Assembly (NCBI RefSeq): GCF_001667735.1
Contig: NZ_LZJN01000160.1
Span: 49,391 to 113,390 of the forward strand
Length of the DNA stretch: 64,000 nucleotides
Direction of reading: 5' to 3'
Origin: Mycobacterium sp. E183
GTDB lineage: Bacteria > Actinomycetota > Actinomycetes > Mycobacteriales > Mycobacteriaceae
Shown: in pieces, positions 10,588 to 19,839 of the stretch
How the letters are laid out: each line of letters starts with the position of its first letter
Numbering within the stretch: position 1 is the stretch's first letter
The notes under the pieces: model-generated
What the model was told of the DNA's origin: nothing
Database searches by the model: none
What the model saw: only the letters and a program-made list of their open reading frames with translations
Position numbers and translations under genes: made by a program

Positions 10588-12225
10588 TCAGGCCAGTTCG
10601 ATGAGGTCTCGGTAGTCGTCGGACCAGAAGTCCTCGGTGCCGTCGGGCAGCAGCACAACCCGTTGCGGGTCGAGCGCCTCGGCCGCGCCGGGATCGTGCG
10701 TCACGAGCACCACCGCGCCCTGGTAACTGCGCAGCGCGTCGAGCACCTGTTCGCGCGAGGCGGGATCGAGGTTGTTCGTCGGCTCGTCGAGCAGCAGAAC
10801 GTTCGCCGTCGACGCCACCAGCCCGGCCAGCGCGAGCCGTGTCTTCTCGCCACCCGACAGCGTGCCCGCCGGTTGGTCGAGCTGCGGTCCGCTGAACATG
10901 AACGCGCCCAGCAGGCCCCGCAGATCCTGCTCGCCGGTGTCGGGCGCGGCGTGCCGGATGTTCTCCCACACGCTGGCGTTGTTGTCGAGGGTGTCGTGCT
11001 CCTGCGCGAAATAGCCCATCCGCAAGCCGTGGCCGGGCTCCAGCCCACCGGTGTCCGGTTGCTCGGTGCCGGCCAGCAGTCGCAGCAGCGTCGTCTTGCC
11101 GGCGCCGTTGAGGCCGAGGACCACCACCCGCGAGCCGCGGTCGATGGCCAGGTCCACGCCGGTGAACACCTCGAGCGACCCGTACGACTTGCTCAGTCCC
11201 TTGGCCACCAGCGGCGTGCGCCCGCACGGGGCGGGGGTGGGGAACTTGATGCGGGCGACCTTATCGGCGACCCGCTCCTCGTCGAGCGCGGCCATCATCC
11301 GGTCGGCGCGACGCAGCATGTTCTGGGCGGCAACGGCTTTCGTGGCCTTGGCGCCCAACTTGGCGGCCTGCGTGCGCAGCGCGGCGGCCTTGCGTTCGGC
11401 ATTGGCGCGCTCACGGCGGCGCCGTTGCTCGTCGGTGGCCCGGGCGTCCAGATACTTCTGCCAGCCCATGTTGTAGACGTCGACCTCGCCGCGCACGGCG
11501 TCGAGAAACCACACCCGGTTGACGACGTCGGCGAGCAACTCGACGTTGTGGCTGATGATCACCAGCCCGCCGGTGTGGGCGCGCAGGAAATCGCGCAGCC
11601 AGCCAACCGAATCCGCGTCCAGGTGGTTGGTGGGCTCGTCGAGCAGCAGGGTGGTCTCTGAACCTGAAGCGCCCGCTCCGCCTTCCGACGCGGCGAACAG
11701 GATCCGCGCCAGCTCCACCCGGCGGCGCTGCCCGCCCGACAGCGTGCGCAGCTTCTGCGTCAGCACCCGGTCCGGCAGGCCGAGACTCGCGCAGATGCGG
11801 CTGGCCTCGCTCTCGGCCCCGTAGCCGCCCAGCGCCACGAACCGCTCCTCCAGCTGCCCGTACCGGCGAATGGCGCGGTCGCGTGCCTCGTCGTCGGCGA
11901 CCTCGGCCATCAACGCCTGCTGCTTTTCCAGGTCGGTGAGCAGAACGTCCAGGCCGCGGGCCGACAACACCCGGTCGCGCGCCAGCACGTCGAGGTCGCC
12001 CTCCTTGGGATCCTGTGGCAGATAACCGATTTCACCGGCGCGCAGCACCGACCCGGCGTACGGTTCGGTCTCGCCGGCCAGGATGCGCAGGGTGGTCGTC
12101 TTGCCGGCGCCGTTGCGCCCGACCAGCCCGATCCGGTCGCCGGGCTGCACGCGCAGGTCCGGCCCTTCGGGTGAGAGCAGGATGCGCGCACCGGCGCGGA
12201 CCTCGAGGTCCGTGGCAGTGATCAC
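10588..12225 (-). CDS. ABC-F family ATP-binding protein
   Basis: 545 residues with two ABC ATPase cassettes and no membrane segments, the ABC-F layout. First cassette: Walker A GRNGAGKT (36-43) and signature LSGGQRRRVE. Second cassette: Walker A GLNGAGKT and signature LSGGEKTRLA. Both Walker B regions read LLLDEPTNHLD or LLLDEPTNNLD. A basic linker (RATDEQRRRRERANAERKAA in part) joins them. ABC-F proteins act on ribosomes; some protect from antibiotics. Position corresponds to Rv1473. It lies 21 bp downstream of echA12 on the same strand. Confidence 0.93.
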   Translation of the reverse strand: MITATDLEVRAGARILLSPEGPDLRVQPGDRIGLVGRNGAGKTTTLRILAGETEPYAGSVLRAGEIGYLPQDPKEGDLDVLARDRVLSARGLDVLLTDLEKQQALMAEVADDEARDRAIRRYGQLEERFVALGGYGAESEASRICASLGLPDRVLTQKLRTLSGGQRRRVELARILFAASEGGAGASGSETTLLLDEPTNHLDADSVGWLRDFLRAHTGGLVIISHNVELLADVVNRVWFLDAVRGEVDVYNMGWQKYLDARATDEQRRRRERANAERKAAALRTQAAKLGAKATKAVAAQNMLRRADRMMAALDEERVADKVARIKFPTPAPCGRTPLVAKGLSKSYGSLEVFTGVDLAIDRGSRVVVLGLNGAGKTTLLRLLAGTEQPDTGGLEPGHGLRMGYFAQEHDTLDNNASVWENIRHAAPDTGEQDLRGLLGAFMFSGPQLDQPAGTLSGGEKTRLALAGLVASTANVLLLDEPTNNLDPASREQVLDALRSYQGAVVLVTHDPGAAEALDPQRVVLLPDGTEDFWSDDYRDLIELA

Positions 12226-12246
12226 ATCTACTCCCTGATGTCGTGG

Positions 12247-13056
12247 CTACTTGTCGTCGGTGAAAACCGCGGGGCGTCGCTCCGCGCGCGCGGCAACCGC
12301 TTCTTCGAAGTTGGCGGTGAGCAGACGAACGAACAGCTGACCCAAGCCTTCGGCTTGCATGTGCCCCTCCAGGCTACCGGCGTCCAGTCCACTCCACAGT
12401 GTGCGCTTGGTCAATTCGATTCCCGGCCGCGAGAACGCCGCTATCCGGGCGGCGATCGCGTAGCAGGTGTCGAGCAGCTGTTCGTCGGGCACCTGGCACG
12501 ACACCAGGCCGATGCGCTCGGCCTCCTCGGCGGTGACGTCGCGGCCCGTCAGCATGATGTCGAACGCCCGCGACGAGCCGATGGCCCGCGGCAGCAGGTA
12601 GGAAAGGCCCAGTTCGCTGGCGGTCAGGCCGTTGTTGATGCCCGCGGCGCGAAAGTACGCGCCGGTCGAGGCGACCCGGATGTCGGCGGCCAGCGCCAGG
12701 CACAGCCCGCCCCCGATCGCCGGGCCGTTGACCGCGGCGATCACCGGCTGGTGCAGGCGCCGCAGGCCCAGGATGACCTCGTCGAGGACCTCCATGGAGC
12801 GCAGCGCGTAGGTCGGCCGGGTCAGCCCCTCGACGTGGGGCACCGAGCCCGCGGACTTGTGATCGGCGCCCGAGGAGAACCCCCGGCCCGCCCCGGTCAG
12901 CACGACCACGCGCACGGAATTGTCGTAGGTAACCTTCTCCAGGGCCTCCTTGAGCGGCACCATGACGTCGAACGCCATGGAGTTCATCCGCTCGGGCCGA
13001 TTGAGGGTTATCAGCGCGACACCGGGTCGCGGGTGCTCTAGCAGTACCAAACTCAC
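12247..13056 (-). CDS. echA12: Enoyl-CoA hydratase/isomerase family protein EchA12
   Basis: 269 residues, crotonase fold. Oxyanion-hole segments are visible in GRGFSSGADHK and NGPAIGGGLCLALAADIR; the glutamate in GLTASELGLSYLLP occupies the position of the second catalytic glutamate of hydratases, while the first is not obvious. It may hydrate enoyl-CoA or act as an isomerase. The gene precedes the ABC-F gene by 21 bp and follows the thioredoxin gene, the order of Rv1472. No Fe, FAD or membrane features. Confidence 0.92.
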   Translation of the reverse strand: MSLVLLEHPRPGVALITLNRPERMNSMAFDVMVPLKEALEKVTYDNSVRVVVLTGAGRGFSSGADHKSAGSVPHVEGLTRPTYALRSMEVLDEVILGLRRLHQPVIAAVNGPAIGGGLCLALAADIRVASTGAYFRAAGINNGLTASELGLSYLLPRAIGSSRAFDIMLTGRDVTAEEAERIGLVSCQVPDEQLLDTCYAIAARIAAFSRPGIELTKRTLWSGLDAGSLEGHMQAEGLGQLFVRLLTANFEEAVAARAERRPAVFTDDK

Positions 13057-13111
13057 CCAAGCAACCTAGCGCGTTGCCAAGGGCCGCCCCGCGCGCGCCG
13101 CGGCGCCGGTC

Positions 13112-13465
13112 TTATTCGGCCGGGCCGGCCTGGGCGGCGTCGACGTCGAATGCCCGGATTTGCTGGACCAGGTCTTCGAGCGCCGCCGGCGGCAGCGCCC
13201 CGGCCTGGTTGAACAGCAGTTTGCCCTTCTTGAAGGCCATCAGCGTGGGGATGGACCGGATCTGGGCGGCGGCGGCCAGCTGTTGTTCGGCCTCGGTGTC
13301 GACCTTGGCGTGCACGATGTCGGGGTGCTTTTCGGCGGACGCCTGGAAAGTGGGCCCGAACTGGCGGCATGGGCCGCACCAGGACGCCCAGAAATCGACG
13401 AGCACGATGTCGTTGCCCTCGATGGTTTCGTTGAACTTCTCAGCGGTGAGGTCGAGTGTGGTCAC
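13112..13465 (-). CDS. trxB1: Thioredoxin (Rv1471, TrxB1-like)
   Basis: 117 residues from GTG 13465, which gives the usual mycobacterial N-terminus TTLDLTAEKFNETI. The active site is WASWCGPC, followed by the cis-proline loop SIPTLMAF. No signal peptide, so cytosolic. It reduces disulfides with electrons from thioredoxin reductase. A much longer open frame on this strand runs into antisense of fadE15 and is an artefact. In M. tuberculosis the equivalent gene is named trxB1 despite being a thioredoxin. Confidence 0.93.
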   Translation of the reverse strand: MTTLDLTAEKFNETIEGNDIVLVDFWASWCGPCRQFGPTFQASAEKHPDIVHAKVDTEAEQQLAAAAQIRSIPTLMAFKKGKLLFNQAGALPPAALEDLVQQIRAFDVDAAQAGPAE

Positions 13466-13663
13466 GTTTGCTGTAACGAGGGGGCGCGGCGTGGTGTTCC
13501 CGGGCGGGCAAGCCGGCCGCGGTTGCGCGGACGTCTTCTCCCCGCCGCAACCGTCGCGTAACCCGCCGGCGGCCGACCATAGGTTACGGTTGCGTACGTT
13601 TTCCCACGTCGGAGACACTGAGCGGACGATCCGCCGCGTCAAGGGACCAGTGAGGGAATCGCG

Positions 13664-15490
13664 TTGGGCCACTACATCGCTAACGTCCGTGATCTCGAGT
13701 TCAACCTGTTCGAAGTGCTCGACATGGGCGCCGTGCTGGGCACCGGACGCTACGGCGACCTCGACGCGGAAACGGTGCGGACGATCCTGGAGGAAGCCGC
13801 CCGCCTGGCCGAAGGCCCGGTGGCCGAATCCTTCGCCTTCGCCGACCGCCACCCGCCGGTCTTCGACCCGGCCACCCACACCATCAGCGTGGCGCCCGAA
13901 CTGGCCAAAACGGTGCAGGCGATCAAGGAGGCCGGCTGGTGGCGACTGATGCTGGACGAGGAGATCGGCGGCATGGCCGCCCCGCCGCCGCTGGCGTGGG
14001 GCGTCAACGAGATGATCATCTGCGCCAACCCGTCCGCGAACTTCTTTTGCCTCGGCCCGTTGATGGCCCAGGCCCTGTTCGTTGAGGGCAACGAAGAGCA
14101 GCGGCGCTGGGCGGCCGAGGGCGTGGAGCGCGGCTGGGCGGCCACGATGGTCCTCACCGAGCCCGACGCGGGCTCCGACGTCGGGGCCGGCCGCGCCAAG
14201 GCCATCGCGCAGCCCGACGGCACCTGGCACATCGAGGGCGTCAAGCGGTTCATCTCGGGCGGCGACGTGGGCAACACCGCCGACAACATCTTCCACCTGG
14301 TGCTCGCGCGCCCCGAGGGCGCCGGACCGGGCACCAAGGGACTGAGCCTGTTCTACGTGCCCGAGTATCTTTTCGACCCCGAAACGTTCGAACTCGGCCC
14401 CCGCAACGGGGTTTTCGTCACGGGGCTGGAGCACAAGATGGGCATCAAGTCCTCCCCCACGTGTGAATTGACTTTCGGCGCAACGGATCTGCCCGCGGTC
14501 GGCTATCTGGTCGGCGACGTGCACAACGGGATTGCGCAGATGTTCACCGTGATCGAGCACGCGCGCATGACGATCGGCGTCAAGGCGGCCGGCACCCTGT
14601 CCACGGGCTACCTGAACGCGTTGGCGTTCGCCAAGGAGCGCGTGCAGGGCGCGGACCTGACGCAGATGTCGGATAAGACCGCGCCGCGGGTCACGATCAT
14701 CCACCACCCCGACGTGCGTCGCAGCCTGATGACGCAGAAGGCCTACGCCGAGGGTTTGCGGGCCCTGTACATGTACGCCGCCGCGCACCAGGACGACGCT
14801 GTCGCCCAACATGTTTCGGGTGCTGACCATCAGATGGCTCACCGCGTCGACGACCTGCTCCTGCCGATCGTCAAGGGCGTGAGCTCCGAACGCGCCTATG
14901 AGATCCTGACCGAGTCACTGCAGACGCTGGGCGGTTCGGGCTTCCTGCAGGACTACCCGCTGGAGCAGTACATCCGGGACTCCAAGATCGATTCGCTCTA
15001 CGAGGGCACGACGGCCATCCAGGCGCTGGACTTCTTCTTCCGCAAGATCGTGCGCGACCGCGGCGAGGCCCTGCAGTTCGTCACGGCCCAGATCAGCGCG
15101 ACGATCGATGCGTGCGACGACGAGCTCAAACCGCAGGCCGAGCTGCTGCAGACGGCGCTCGACGAGGTGATGTCGATGACGGGCGCGTTGACCGGGTACC
15201 TGATGTCCGCCGCGCAACACCCCACCGAAATTTACAAGGTGGGGCTCGGCTCGGTGCGGTACCTGCTCGCGGTCGGCGACCTGCTCATCGGCTGGCGGCT
15301 GCTGGTGCAGGCCGGGATCGCGCACGCCGCGCTGGCGGGCGCGGACTCCAACGACGCGGCGTTCTATCGGGGCAAGGTGGCGACGTCGGCGTTTTTCGCC
15401 AAGAACATGCTGCCGAAGCTCACGTCGCTGCGCAAAGTCATCGAGTCCATCGACGGCGAAATCATGCGCATCCCCGAGCAAGCGTTCTGA
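13664..15490 (+). CDS. fadE15: Acyl-CoA dehydrogenase FadE15
   Basis: 608 residues from TTG 13664, with GAGGGA seven bases upstream; the N-terminus [17 protein letters not shown] matches Rv1467c. It is a long-type acyl-CoA dehydrogenase: FAD and substrate segments [13 protein letters not shown] and [10 protein letters not shown], then the C-terminal four-helix domain with [17 protein letters not shown] and [14 protein letters not shown]. The glutamate in YEGTT is in the usual catalytic position of this subgroup. It oxidises acyl-CoA in beta-oxidation. It is divergent from the thioredoxin gene, and the known M. tuberculosis synteny ends after it. Confidence 0.93.
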   Translation: MGHYIANVRDLEFNLFEVLDMGAVLGTGRYGDLDAETVRTILEEAARLAEGPVAESFAFADRHPPVFDPATHTISVAPELAKTVQAIKEAGWWRLMLDEEIGGMAAPPPLAWGVNEMIICANPSANFFCLGPLMAQALFVEGNEEQRRWAAEGVERGWAATMVLTEPDAGSDVGAGRAKAIAQPDGTWHIEGVKRFISGGDVGNTADNIFHLVLARPEGAGPGTKGLSLFYVPEYLFDPETFELGPRNGVFVTGLEHKMGIKSSPTCELTFGATDLPAVGYLVGDVHNGIAQMFTVIEHARMTIGVKAAGTLSTGYLNALAFAKERVQGADLTQMSDKTAPRVTIIHHPDVRRSLMTQKAYAEGLRALYMYAAAHQDDAVAQHVSGADHQMAHRVDDLLLPIVKGVSSERAYEILTESLQTLGGSGFLQDYPLEQYIRDSKIDSLYEGTTAIQALDFFFRKIVRDRGEALQFVTAQISATIDACDDELKPQAELLQTALDEVMSMTGALTGYLMSAAQHPTEIYKVGLGSVRYLLAVGDLLIGWRLLVQAGIAHAALAGADSNDAAFYRGKVATSAFFAKNMLPKLTSLRKVIESIDGEIMRIPEQAF

Positions 15491-15576
15491 CCGCCGCACC
15501 GATTACGCACAGGTTAGCCACAGCTCCAACTGGTAATACCCATTCCGTTGGGTCCCACCACGATTGGAGAACGTTG

Positions 15577-16347
15577 ATGTCTGCCAGCTGTCCAACGCCT
15601 CGGCTCACCCGAGCAGCGGTCCTCGCCGTCACCGGCGTCACCGCGCTGTCCATCGCCGCGTGCGGCTCGTCCAACAAGTCAAGCCCGACGACCTCGACTT
15701 CGACGTCCACCTCGGTGGTGACCTCCACGACCACGTCGCCGGCCCCGGCGAGCGGCGAGGCTCGGGTCAGCGGCCTGATCGCGTCGGTGGCGGGCAACTC
15801 CATTCAGGTCACCAAGGAAGACAACTCGACCGTCGCCGTGAACTTCACCTCCACCACCAAGATCACCGAGACCATCCCCGCCGCGCTGACCGATGTCACC
15901 TCGGGTAGCTGCGTCACGGTGCGGCCCACCGCGCCACCCCAGGCCGGGCAGCCCGTCACCGCCGCCTCGGTGAAGGTCAGCCCCTCCGTCAACGGCGCGT
16001 GCCCGGCCAAGCCGGCGGGGCAGGGTCCGGCGCCAAGCTCTACCACCCCGCCGCCCCCGGGCTCGCCGGCGCCGGCCCCGAAGCCCGCCCCGGTCCGTGG
16101 CTCGGTGGCATCCGTGTCGGGTAACACCATCAACGTCAGCGGCACCGACCCCAGTGGCAACACCACGCAGACCGCGGTGACGGTCGACGACAAGACCAAG
16201 TACAGCAAGCAGACAACCGCCACCACCGACGCGATCACGCAGGGCAAGTGCCTGTGGGCCCGCGGAACGATGGACAACGGCACGCTGCAGGCGACCAGCA
16301 TCAACGTCCGGCAGGCCACCGACGGCAGGTGCGGCAAGCCCAAATAG
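15577..16347 (+). CDS. DUF5666-type lipoprotein
   Basis: 256 residues, ATG 15577 with GGAGA seven bases upstream. The signal peptide ends with lipobox LSIAAC, so it is probably a membrane-anchored lipoprotein. A Ser/Thr-rich stretch follows. Two similar domains come next (about 60-145 and 170-255), each reading V-x-G-x-I/V-A-S-V-x-G-N then a beta-rich segment with LTDVTSGSCV or ITQGKCLWARG. A Pro-rich linker (near residue 150) separates them. The pattern fits DUF5666 repeats. Function unknown. Confidence 0.8.
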   Translation: MSASCPTPRLTRAAVLAVTGVTALSIAACGSSNKSSPTTSTSTSTSVVTSTTTSPAPASGEARVSGLIASVAGNSIQVTKEDNSTVAVNFTSTTKITETIPAALTDVTSGSCVTVRPTAPPQAGQPVTAASVKVSPSVNGACPAKPAGQGPAPSSTTPPPPGSPAPAPKPAPVRGSVASVSGNTINVSGTDPSGNTTQTAVTVDDKTKYSKQTTATTDAITQGKCLWARGTMDNGTLQATSINVRQATDGRCGKPK

Positions 16348-16381
16348 GTGCGGCCCAGGGCGGCTGAGCTAACCGCTCCTA

Positions 16382-16417
16382 CCAGGCGGGCGCGGTGGCG
16401 GCACCGGGCCCGCCTGG
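16382..16417. terminator. bidirectional hairpin terminator between convergent genes
   Basis: CCAGGCGGGC at 16382-16391 pairs perfectly with GCCCGCCTGG at 16408-16417. Inside, CGGTG pairs with CACCG around GCGG, so nearly the whole 36 bp folds. It sits between the lipoprotein gene and the convergent cupin gene, and marks the end of the conserved block. Confidence 0.7.
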
Positions 16418-16429
16418 GCCTGCGAGCAA

Positions 16430-16840
16430 TCAGCCCGTCACACGCAGGTGTTTTCGCGCCGTGAGCTCGCCGTCGGTCACCCATTCGCGCATCGGTTTCC
16501 CGGGCGCGCACAGCAGGGTGAGGACATAGCTACAAGGAATATCGGTGCGGTTGTTGGCGTCCCGATAGTGGATCACGTCGCCGCCGCGCCCCCAAAAAGC
16601 CTCTCCAGCACGGAGCACGCGTGGCGCTTCACCCTCGAGCTCGAACAACATCTCACCGCCGATCATGTAACCGAATCCGGGGCCCCCGGGAAGGCGGTGC
16701 GGCGGGTACCCAGAGGCGCCCGGCGGATGGGTGATGAGAACGGTCACGACATGGGCATCGTCGGGAATGGTCGGTAATCGCACTTCCTGAAGCACCTGGA
16801 CGGTTGACTCGGGTGCGGACTCGGACGTTTCCAACGACAT
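16430..16840 (-). CDS. Cupin-domain protein
   Basis: 136 residues, a single small cupin barrel. The metal-binding motif reads PPHRLPGGPGFGYMIGGEM, with a weak first histidine set, and the second motif includes GDVIHYRDA. No signal peptide. It could be a dioxygenase-like, isomerase-like or ligand-sensing protein; the sequence does not decide. It is the second gene of a two-gene unit behind the NAD(P)-binding gene (3-bp gap) and so probably lies under element S1. Confidence 0.75.
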   Translation of the reverse strand: MSLETSESAPESTVQVLQEVRLPTIPDDAHVVTVLITHPPGASGYPPHRLPGGPGFGYMIGGEMLFELEGEAPRVLRAGEAFWGRGGDVIHYRDANNRTDIPCSYVLTLLCAPGKPMREWVTDGELTARKHLRVTG

Positions 16841-16843
16841 TCG

Positions 16844-17602
16844 TCATCCCGTCCTGGCGGGGCGTGCTTCGATCCAGTCGGAGTATCGAGTCGTGAAGAT
16901 CGTCGCGTTCTCGTCGGGCGCGAGGCTGTGATCGTCGATCACCGCACCGAAATACGGAGCCTGGGGATCGGTCACGACCCGGCGTCGATCGCCGTTGGCG
17001 GCGAGGCCCGCGCGAACGAAGTCGTCCATGCCCATTGCTTCGGGTCCCGCGATCTCCACGACGCCGTTGATGGGAGGTCCGATCGCCGCACGAGCCACGG
17101 CGGTGGCGACATCGTCGGCGGCGATGGGGCGGAACGATGCGGGTGGCAATCTCACAATCTCCCCGTCTGTCGCGGAATCGGCCAAGCCAATCGCGAACTC
17201 GTAGAACGGCGTCGCGCGCACAATCGAGTACGGCCGGCCCGAATCCTTGATCAGCTCCTCCTGAGCCGCTTTGGCGGTGTTGTAGCCGCTGTCTGGCATG
17301 CTCTGCGATCCGACGACGGACAACGCGACATGGTGTTTGACTCCCGCTTCCCGCTCGGCAGAAAGAAGGTTCTTGGTCGCGGTCGTGAAGAAGTGCATCA
17401 CAGGCTCGTCGTCGAAAATTGGTGAATCAGCAACGTCGACAAGGACATCCGCGCCGGTGACGGCGACTGCTAGGCCTTCGCCGGTGAGCGAGTCGACACC
17501 GGATCGGCGTGAAGCGGCGATCACGTCGTGTCCCTGCGCGCCAAGCTTGGCCACCACTTTCGAGCCAATAAGGCCACGCCCGCCGATGACTAAGATCTTC
17601 AT
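16844..17602 (-). CDS. NAD(P)-binding atypical SDR / NmrA-like protein
   Basis: 252 residues from ATG 17602. The nucleotide motif GGRGLIGSKVV is at the extreme N-terminus, and ASRRSGVDS marks the NADP-preferring loop. The active-site Tyr-x3-Lys is present in a shortened form (SGYNTAKAAQ), as in NAD(P)H-binding proteins of the NmrA/azoreductase-like type. Such proteins reduce quinones or act as redox sensors. First gene of a unit with the downstream cupin. Element S1 lies about 185 bp upstream in the common orientation. Confidence 0.8.
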   Translation of the reverse strand: MKILVIGGRGLIGSKVVAKLGAQGHDVIAASRRSGVDSLTGEGLAVAVTGADVLVDVADSPIFDDEPVMHFFTTATKNLLSAEREAGVKHHVALSVVGSQSMPDSGYNTAKAAQEELIKDSGRPYSIVRATPFYEFAIGLADSATDGEIVRLPPASFRPIAADDVATAVARAAIGPPINGVVEIAGPEAMGMDDFVRAGLAANGDRRRVVTDPQAPYFGAVIDDHSLAPDENATIFTTRYSDWIEARPARTG

Positions 17603-17785
17603 GATGAACCTTTCAGCGTTGTAGTCTGGCCGGTGATCGAGCCCCGCCGGGACGATCGGAGACGCTTGCCGGCATCGGGGACGTGGGTCCTGCGATCGAC
17701 GTTCCACCGGATGACGTTAGTTCGCCGAGGCGCCCTGCAAGCAGACCGGCCATCCGTCTCGGTCCATTCAGCCTGTGGCCGAACG

Positions 17786-17827
17786 GGGTGATCTGTCATC
17801 ACCCCGGCCACCTCTTCACCCGGGTGA
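17786..17827 (-). promoter_or_regulatory. Composite palindromic element S1
   Basis: TCACCCGGGTGA (17816-17827), an 11-bp spacer, then GGGTGA-N7-TCACCC (17786-17804), reading toward the NAD(P)-binding gene at 17602. All four half-sites are perfect. Confidence 0.85.
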
Positions 17828-17847
17828 GGACCCCGTGTGCCCGGCCA

Positions 17848-18153
17848 CTAAGCGTCCGCATCGAACTCTTCGCGCGCCACCGTGTAGAACGACATGCCGT
17901 CGTTTGGGCTGCCACTGATCTGACCGTGGTGCCGCCCGGCGCGCAGCGGAAGGCCGTCCGGGTAGCCAAGTTCCGGCTCCTCAGCGGCCAGACGCTCGTC
18001 CAGCGTCAGATGCTCGTCGGCAGAGATCCAGCGCAACGGCGCATCGACCACGATGTCGCCATCGTCATTGCGTACTTCGTCGGAGTCCAACGACTCGCTG
18101 GGCCCTAATGTGCCATCGGGCCGGGTGTCGTCGTAGTCGCCGTCGCTGATCAT
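17848..18153 (-). CDS. DUF5709 protein
   Basis: 101 residues from ATG 18153, which has a GAGG ribosome site. The sequence is strongly acidic and contains LGPSESLDSDEV, LDERLAAEEPELGYPDG and a C-terminal SFYTVAREEF, the usual pattern of actinobacterial DUF5709 proteins. No membrane segment or cysteine. Function unknown. It is the last gene behind the SDR and cupin genes (70-bp gap) and is a relative of the protein at 55820-56251; both lie downstream of the shared palindromic element. Confidence 0.75.
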   Translation of the reverse strand: MISDGDYDDTRPDGTLGPSESLDSDEVRNDDGDIVVDAPLRWISADEHLTLDERLAAEEPELGYPDGLPLRAGRHHGQISGSPNDGMSFYTVAREEFDADA

Positions 18154-18223
18154 ATTCCTCGCCTCCACGCGGGTCTCAGCCCGAGCGCGCCCTACGCACG
18201 CGATTTGCGAACCCGCCGCGTCC

Positions 18224-18754
18224 TCAAAGAGGTTCACCTGGGAATTTCAAGTCGAAGCGTTTGCAGAGTTCGGCGACGCTGTCGACATCCATCTCGAGTT
18301 CGTAGCGCGCACAGAGCTCATCCAGGATTTCGGGCGATATCGTCGCGATACCGCCGAGATCAGCAAGCTCGTCGAAAAACTGCTCGAATCCCGCGGGGGA
18401 AATGATCTCGAGGATGCGGGCCGGCTCGTCGCCCGCGTTCCAGAAGGTGTGCCATTGACCTCGCGGCTTGAAGATGAAGTCGCCGGGCCCGCCATCGAGC
18501 ACCTCATCGCCGAGCAAGGCGCCCACGCGCCCCTCGATGATCCAGCTGTATTCATCTTCGTTGTGGTGGCGATGAAGGGGTGCGGCCAGCGCCCGGGGTG
18601 ACATGGGATGCTCGAGGACGGAGAAGCGACCGTCAGCCCCAAATCTATCCAGGATGTGGCGCACACCGACGGTCCCATTGAAGACGGACTTGCCCTCGGT
18701 GCGCCCGACAGACTTGGCCGGCGGCCCGCCGGGCCTGAAGATGTTTATTGTCAC
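18224..18754 (-). CDS. Cupin-domain protein (quercetinase-like)
   Basis: 176 residues from GTG 18754, which has GGAG upstream. The cupin metal motif is complete: PLHRHHNEDEYSWIIEG supplies three histidines and a glutamate, and the second motif GDFIFKPRGQWHTFWN gives the last histidine. A helical C-terminal tail of about 60 residues follows (FEQFFDELADLGG). This fits cupin_2 proteins often annotated as quercetin dioxygenase-like. The gene lies 27 bp after the SDR gene, and the pair is probably co-transcribed from element S2. Confidence 0.82.
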   Translation of the reverse strand: MTINIFRPGGPPAKSVGRTEGKSVFNGTVGVRHILDRFGADGRFSVLEHPMSPRALAAPLHRHHNEDEYSWIIEGRVGALLGDEVLDGGPGDFIFKPRGQWHTFWNAGDEPARILEIISPAGFEQFFDELADLGGIATISPEILDELCARYELEMDVDSVAELCKRFDLKFPGEPL

Positions 18755-18781
18755 TGCAATCTCTCCTTTGAGGCTTTCTGT

Positions 18782-19549
18782 CTAATTGCGGCCGGCCATG
18801 ACGCCGCCATCGACATTGAGAATCGCGCCGGTGACCCAGCTGGCCTGATCCGACAGCAGATATGTCACGGCATTGGCCACGTCGGCTGGTGTGCCGACTC
18901 GCCCCAAGGGGTGAAAGGGCGCGAAAGTATCGAGCGTCGAATCGATCTCGTCCTTGGGTACCCAGCGCCCGAGTGCCGGGGTTTTGACGGCGGCCGGCGC
19001 CACGGCGTTCACCCGAATCTTGTGGCCGGCAAGCTCGATGGCCAGGTTATGGGTCAGCGCATGGAGGCCGGCTTTTTGCATGGAGTGCCCGCACGACGGG
19101 GTCACACCGATCGCCTGATGCGCCCACATGCTGCCGATGTTGACAATGGCCCCGCCCTCACCGCGGGCGATCATGCCCGCGACAACGGTCTGGGTCAGGA
19201 AGAACAGGGCGTAATTGAGGTCCATGTACGAGTCGTAGTCCTGCGCTTCGTACTCGAGAAACGGCTTGGGGATGAAGAATCCGGCCGCGTTGACCAACAG
19301 TGTCGCCTGGCCGTGCTCCTCAGAAAGCATCCGCTGCACATCGGCGACCGCGTCGCGATCCGTCAGCTCGGCGGAGATACCCCAAGCATGGCCACGCCGG
19401 CTCAGCTCGGCGACGGTTTCGTCGACGCGGTTCTTCGACAGACCCACGATCACCGCACTCCCGCCATGATCGACGATGTCGATCGCAACCTGCCGACCCA
19501 TGCCGGCACTGCCGCCGATGACAACAACCTTCTTGCCCTCAAAATGCAT
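18782..19549 (-). CDS. Short-chain dehydrogenase paralogue with Tyr-to-His change
   Basis: 255 residues from ATG 19549. Nucleotide motif [14 protein letters not shown] motif VNAAGFF and the serine in NIGSMWAH are typical of classical SDRs. The catalytic tetrad is broken: where the paralogue at 59666-60436 has Tyr in YSMQKAG, this protein has HSMQKAG. The two proteins are otherwise nearly the same along their length. The lysine remains. It may be inactive, a binding protein, or use another acid. It heads an SDR-cupin-DUF5709 unit under element S2, as its paralogue heads a unit under S14. Confidence 0.88.
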   Translation of the reverse strand: MHFEGKKVVVIGGSAGMGRQVAIDIVDHGGSAVIVGLSKNRVDETVAELSRRGHAWGISAELTDRDAVADVQRMLSEEHGQATLLVNAAGFFIPKPFLEYEAQDYDSYMDLNYALFFLTQTVVAGMIARGEGGAIVNIGSMWAHQAIGVTPSCGHSMQKAGLHALTHNLAIELAGHKIRVNAVAPAAVKTPALGRWVPKDEIDSTLDTFAPFHPLGRVGTPADVANAVTYLLSDQASWVTGAILNVDGGVMAGRN

Positions 19550-19653
19550 GTGCGCCTTCCTGGTTCTCGTTGCGGCTGTGCTGGACCGCTTCGTGGTGAC
19601 GACGGCTGTAACGCGTTCCACCGGACTGGTCGTACCGAGACTGCTGTCGAGCG

Positions 19654-19695
19654 AGGTGAGCTGTCATCACCCCCACCACCTGTTCACCCGGGTGA
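19654..19695 (-). promoter_or_regulatory. Composite palindromic element S2
   Basis: TCACCCGGGTGA (19684-19695), 11-bp spacer, then GGGTGA-N7-TCACCT, about 105 bp before the SDR start at 19549. Confidence 0.85.
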
Positions 19696-19839
19696 GACTG
19701 CGCGACGCTAAGCGCGAATCGTGCTTTGGAAAGCCCCGGCTGGCTGAAATTTTCTGTGCACGAGTTTGTTTCGTTTCCCGGCCTGGGTTGATCATTGCGG
19801 CTCCGGAGACACTCGCCAGATTTCGCCGCCACTGGTCCG

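Noticed and set aside
13466..14842. N-terminal extension of the thioredoxin frame
   Set aside because: Antisense to fadE15; the natural thioredoxin start is GTG 13465.
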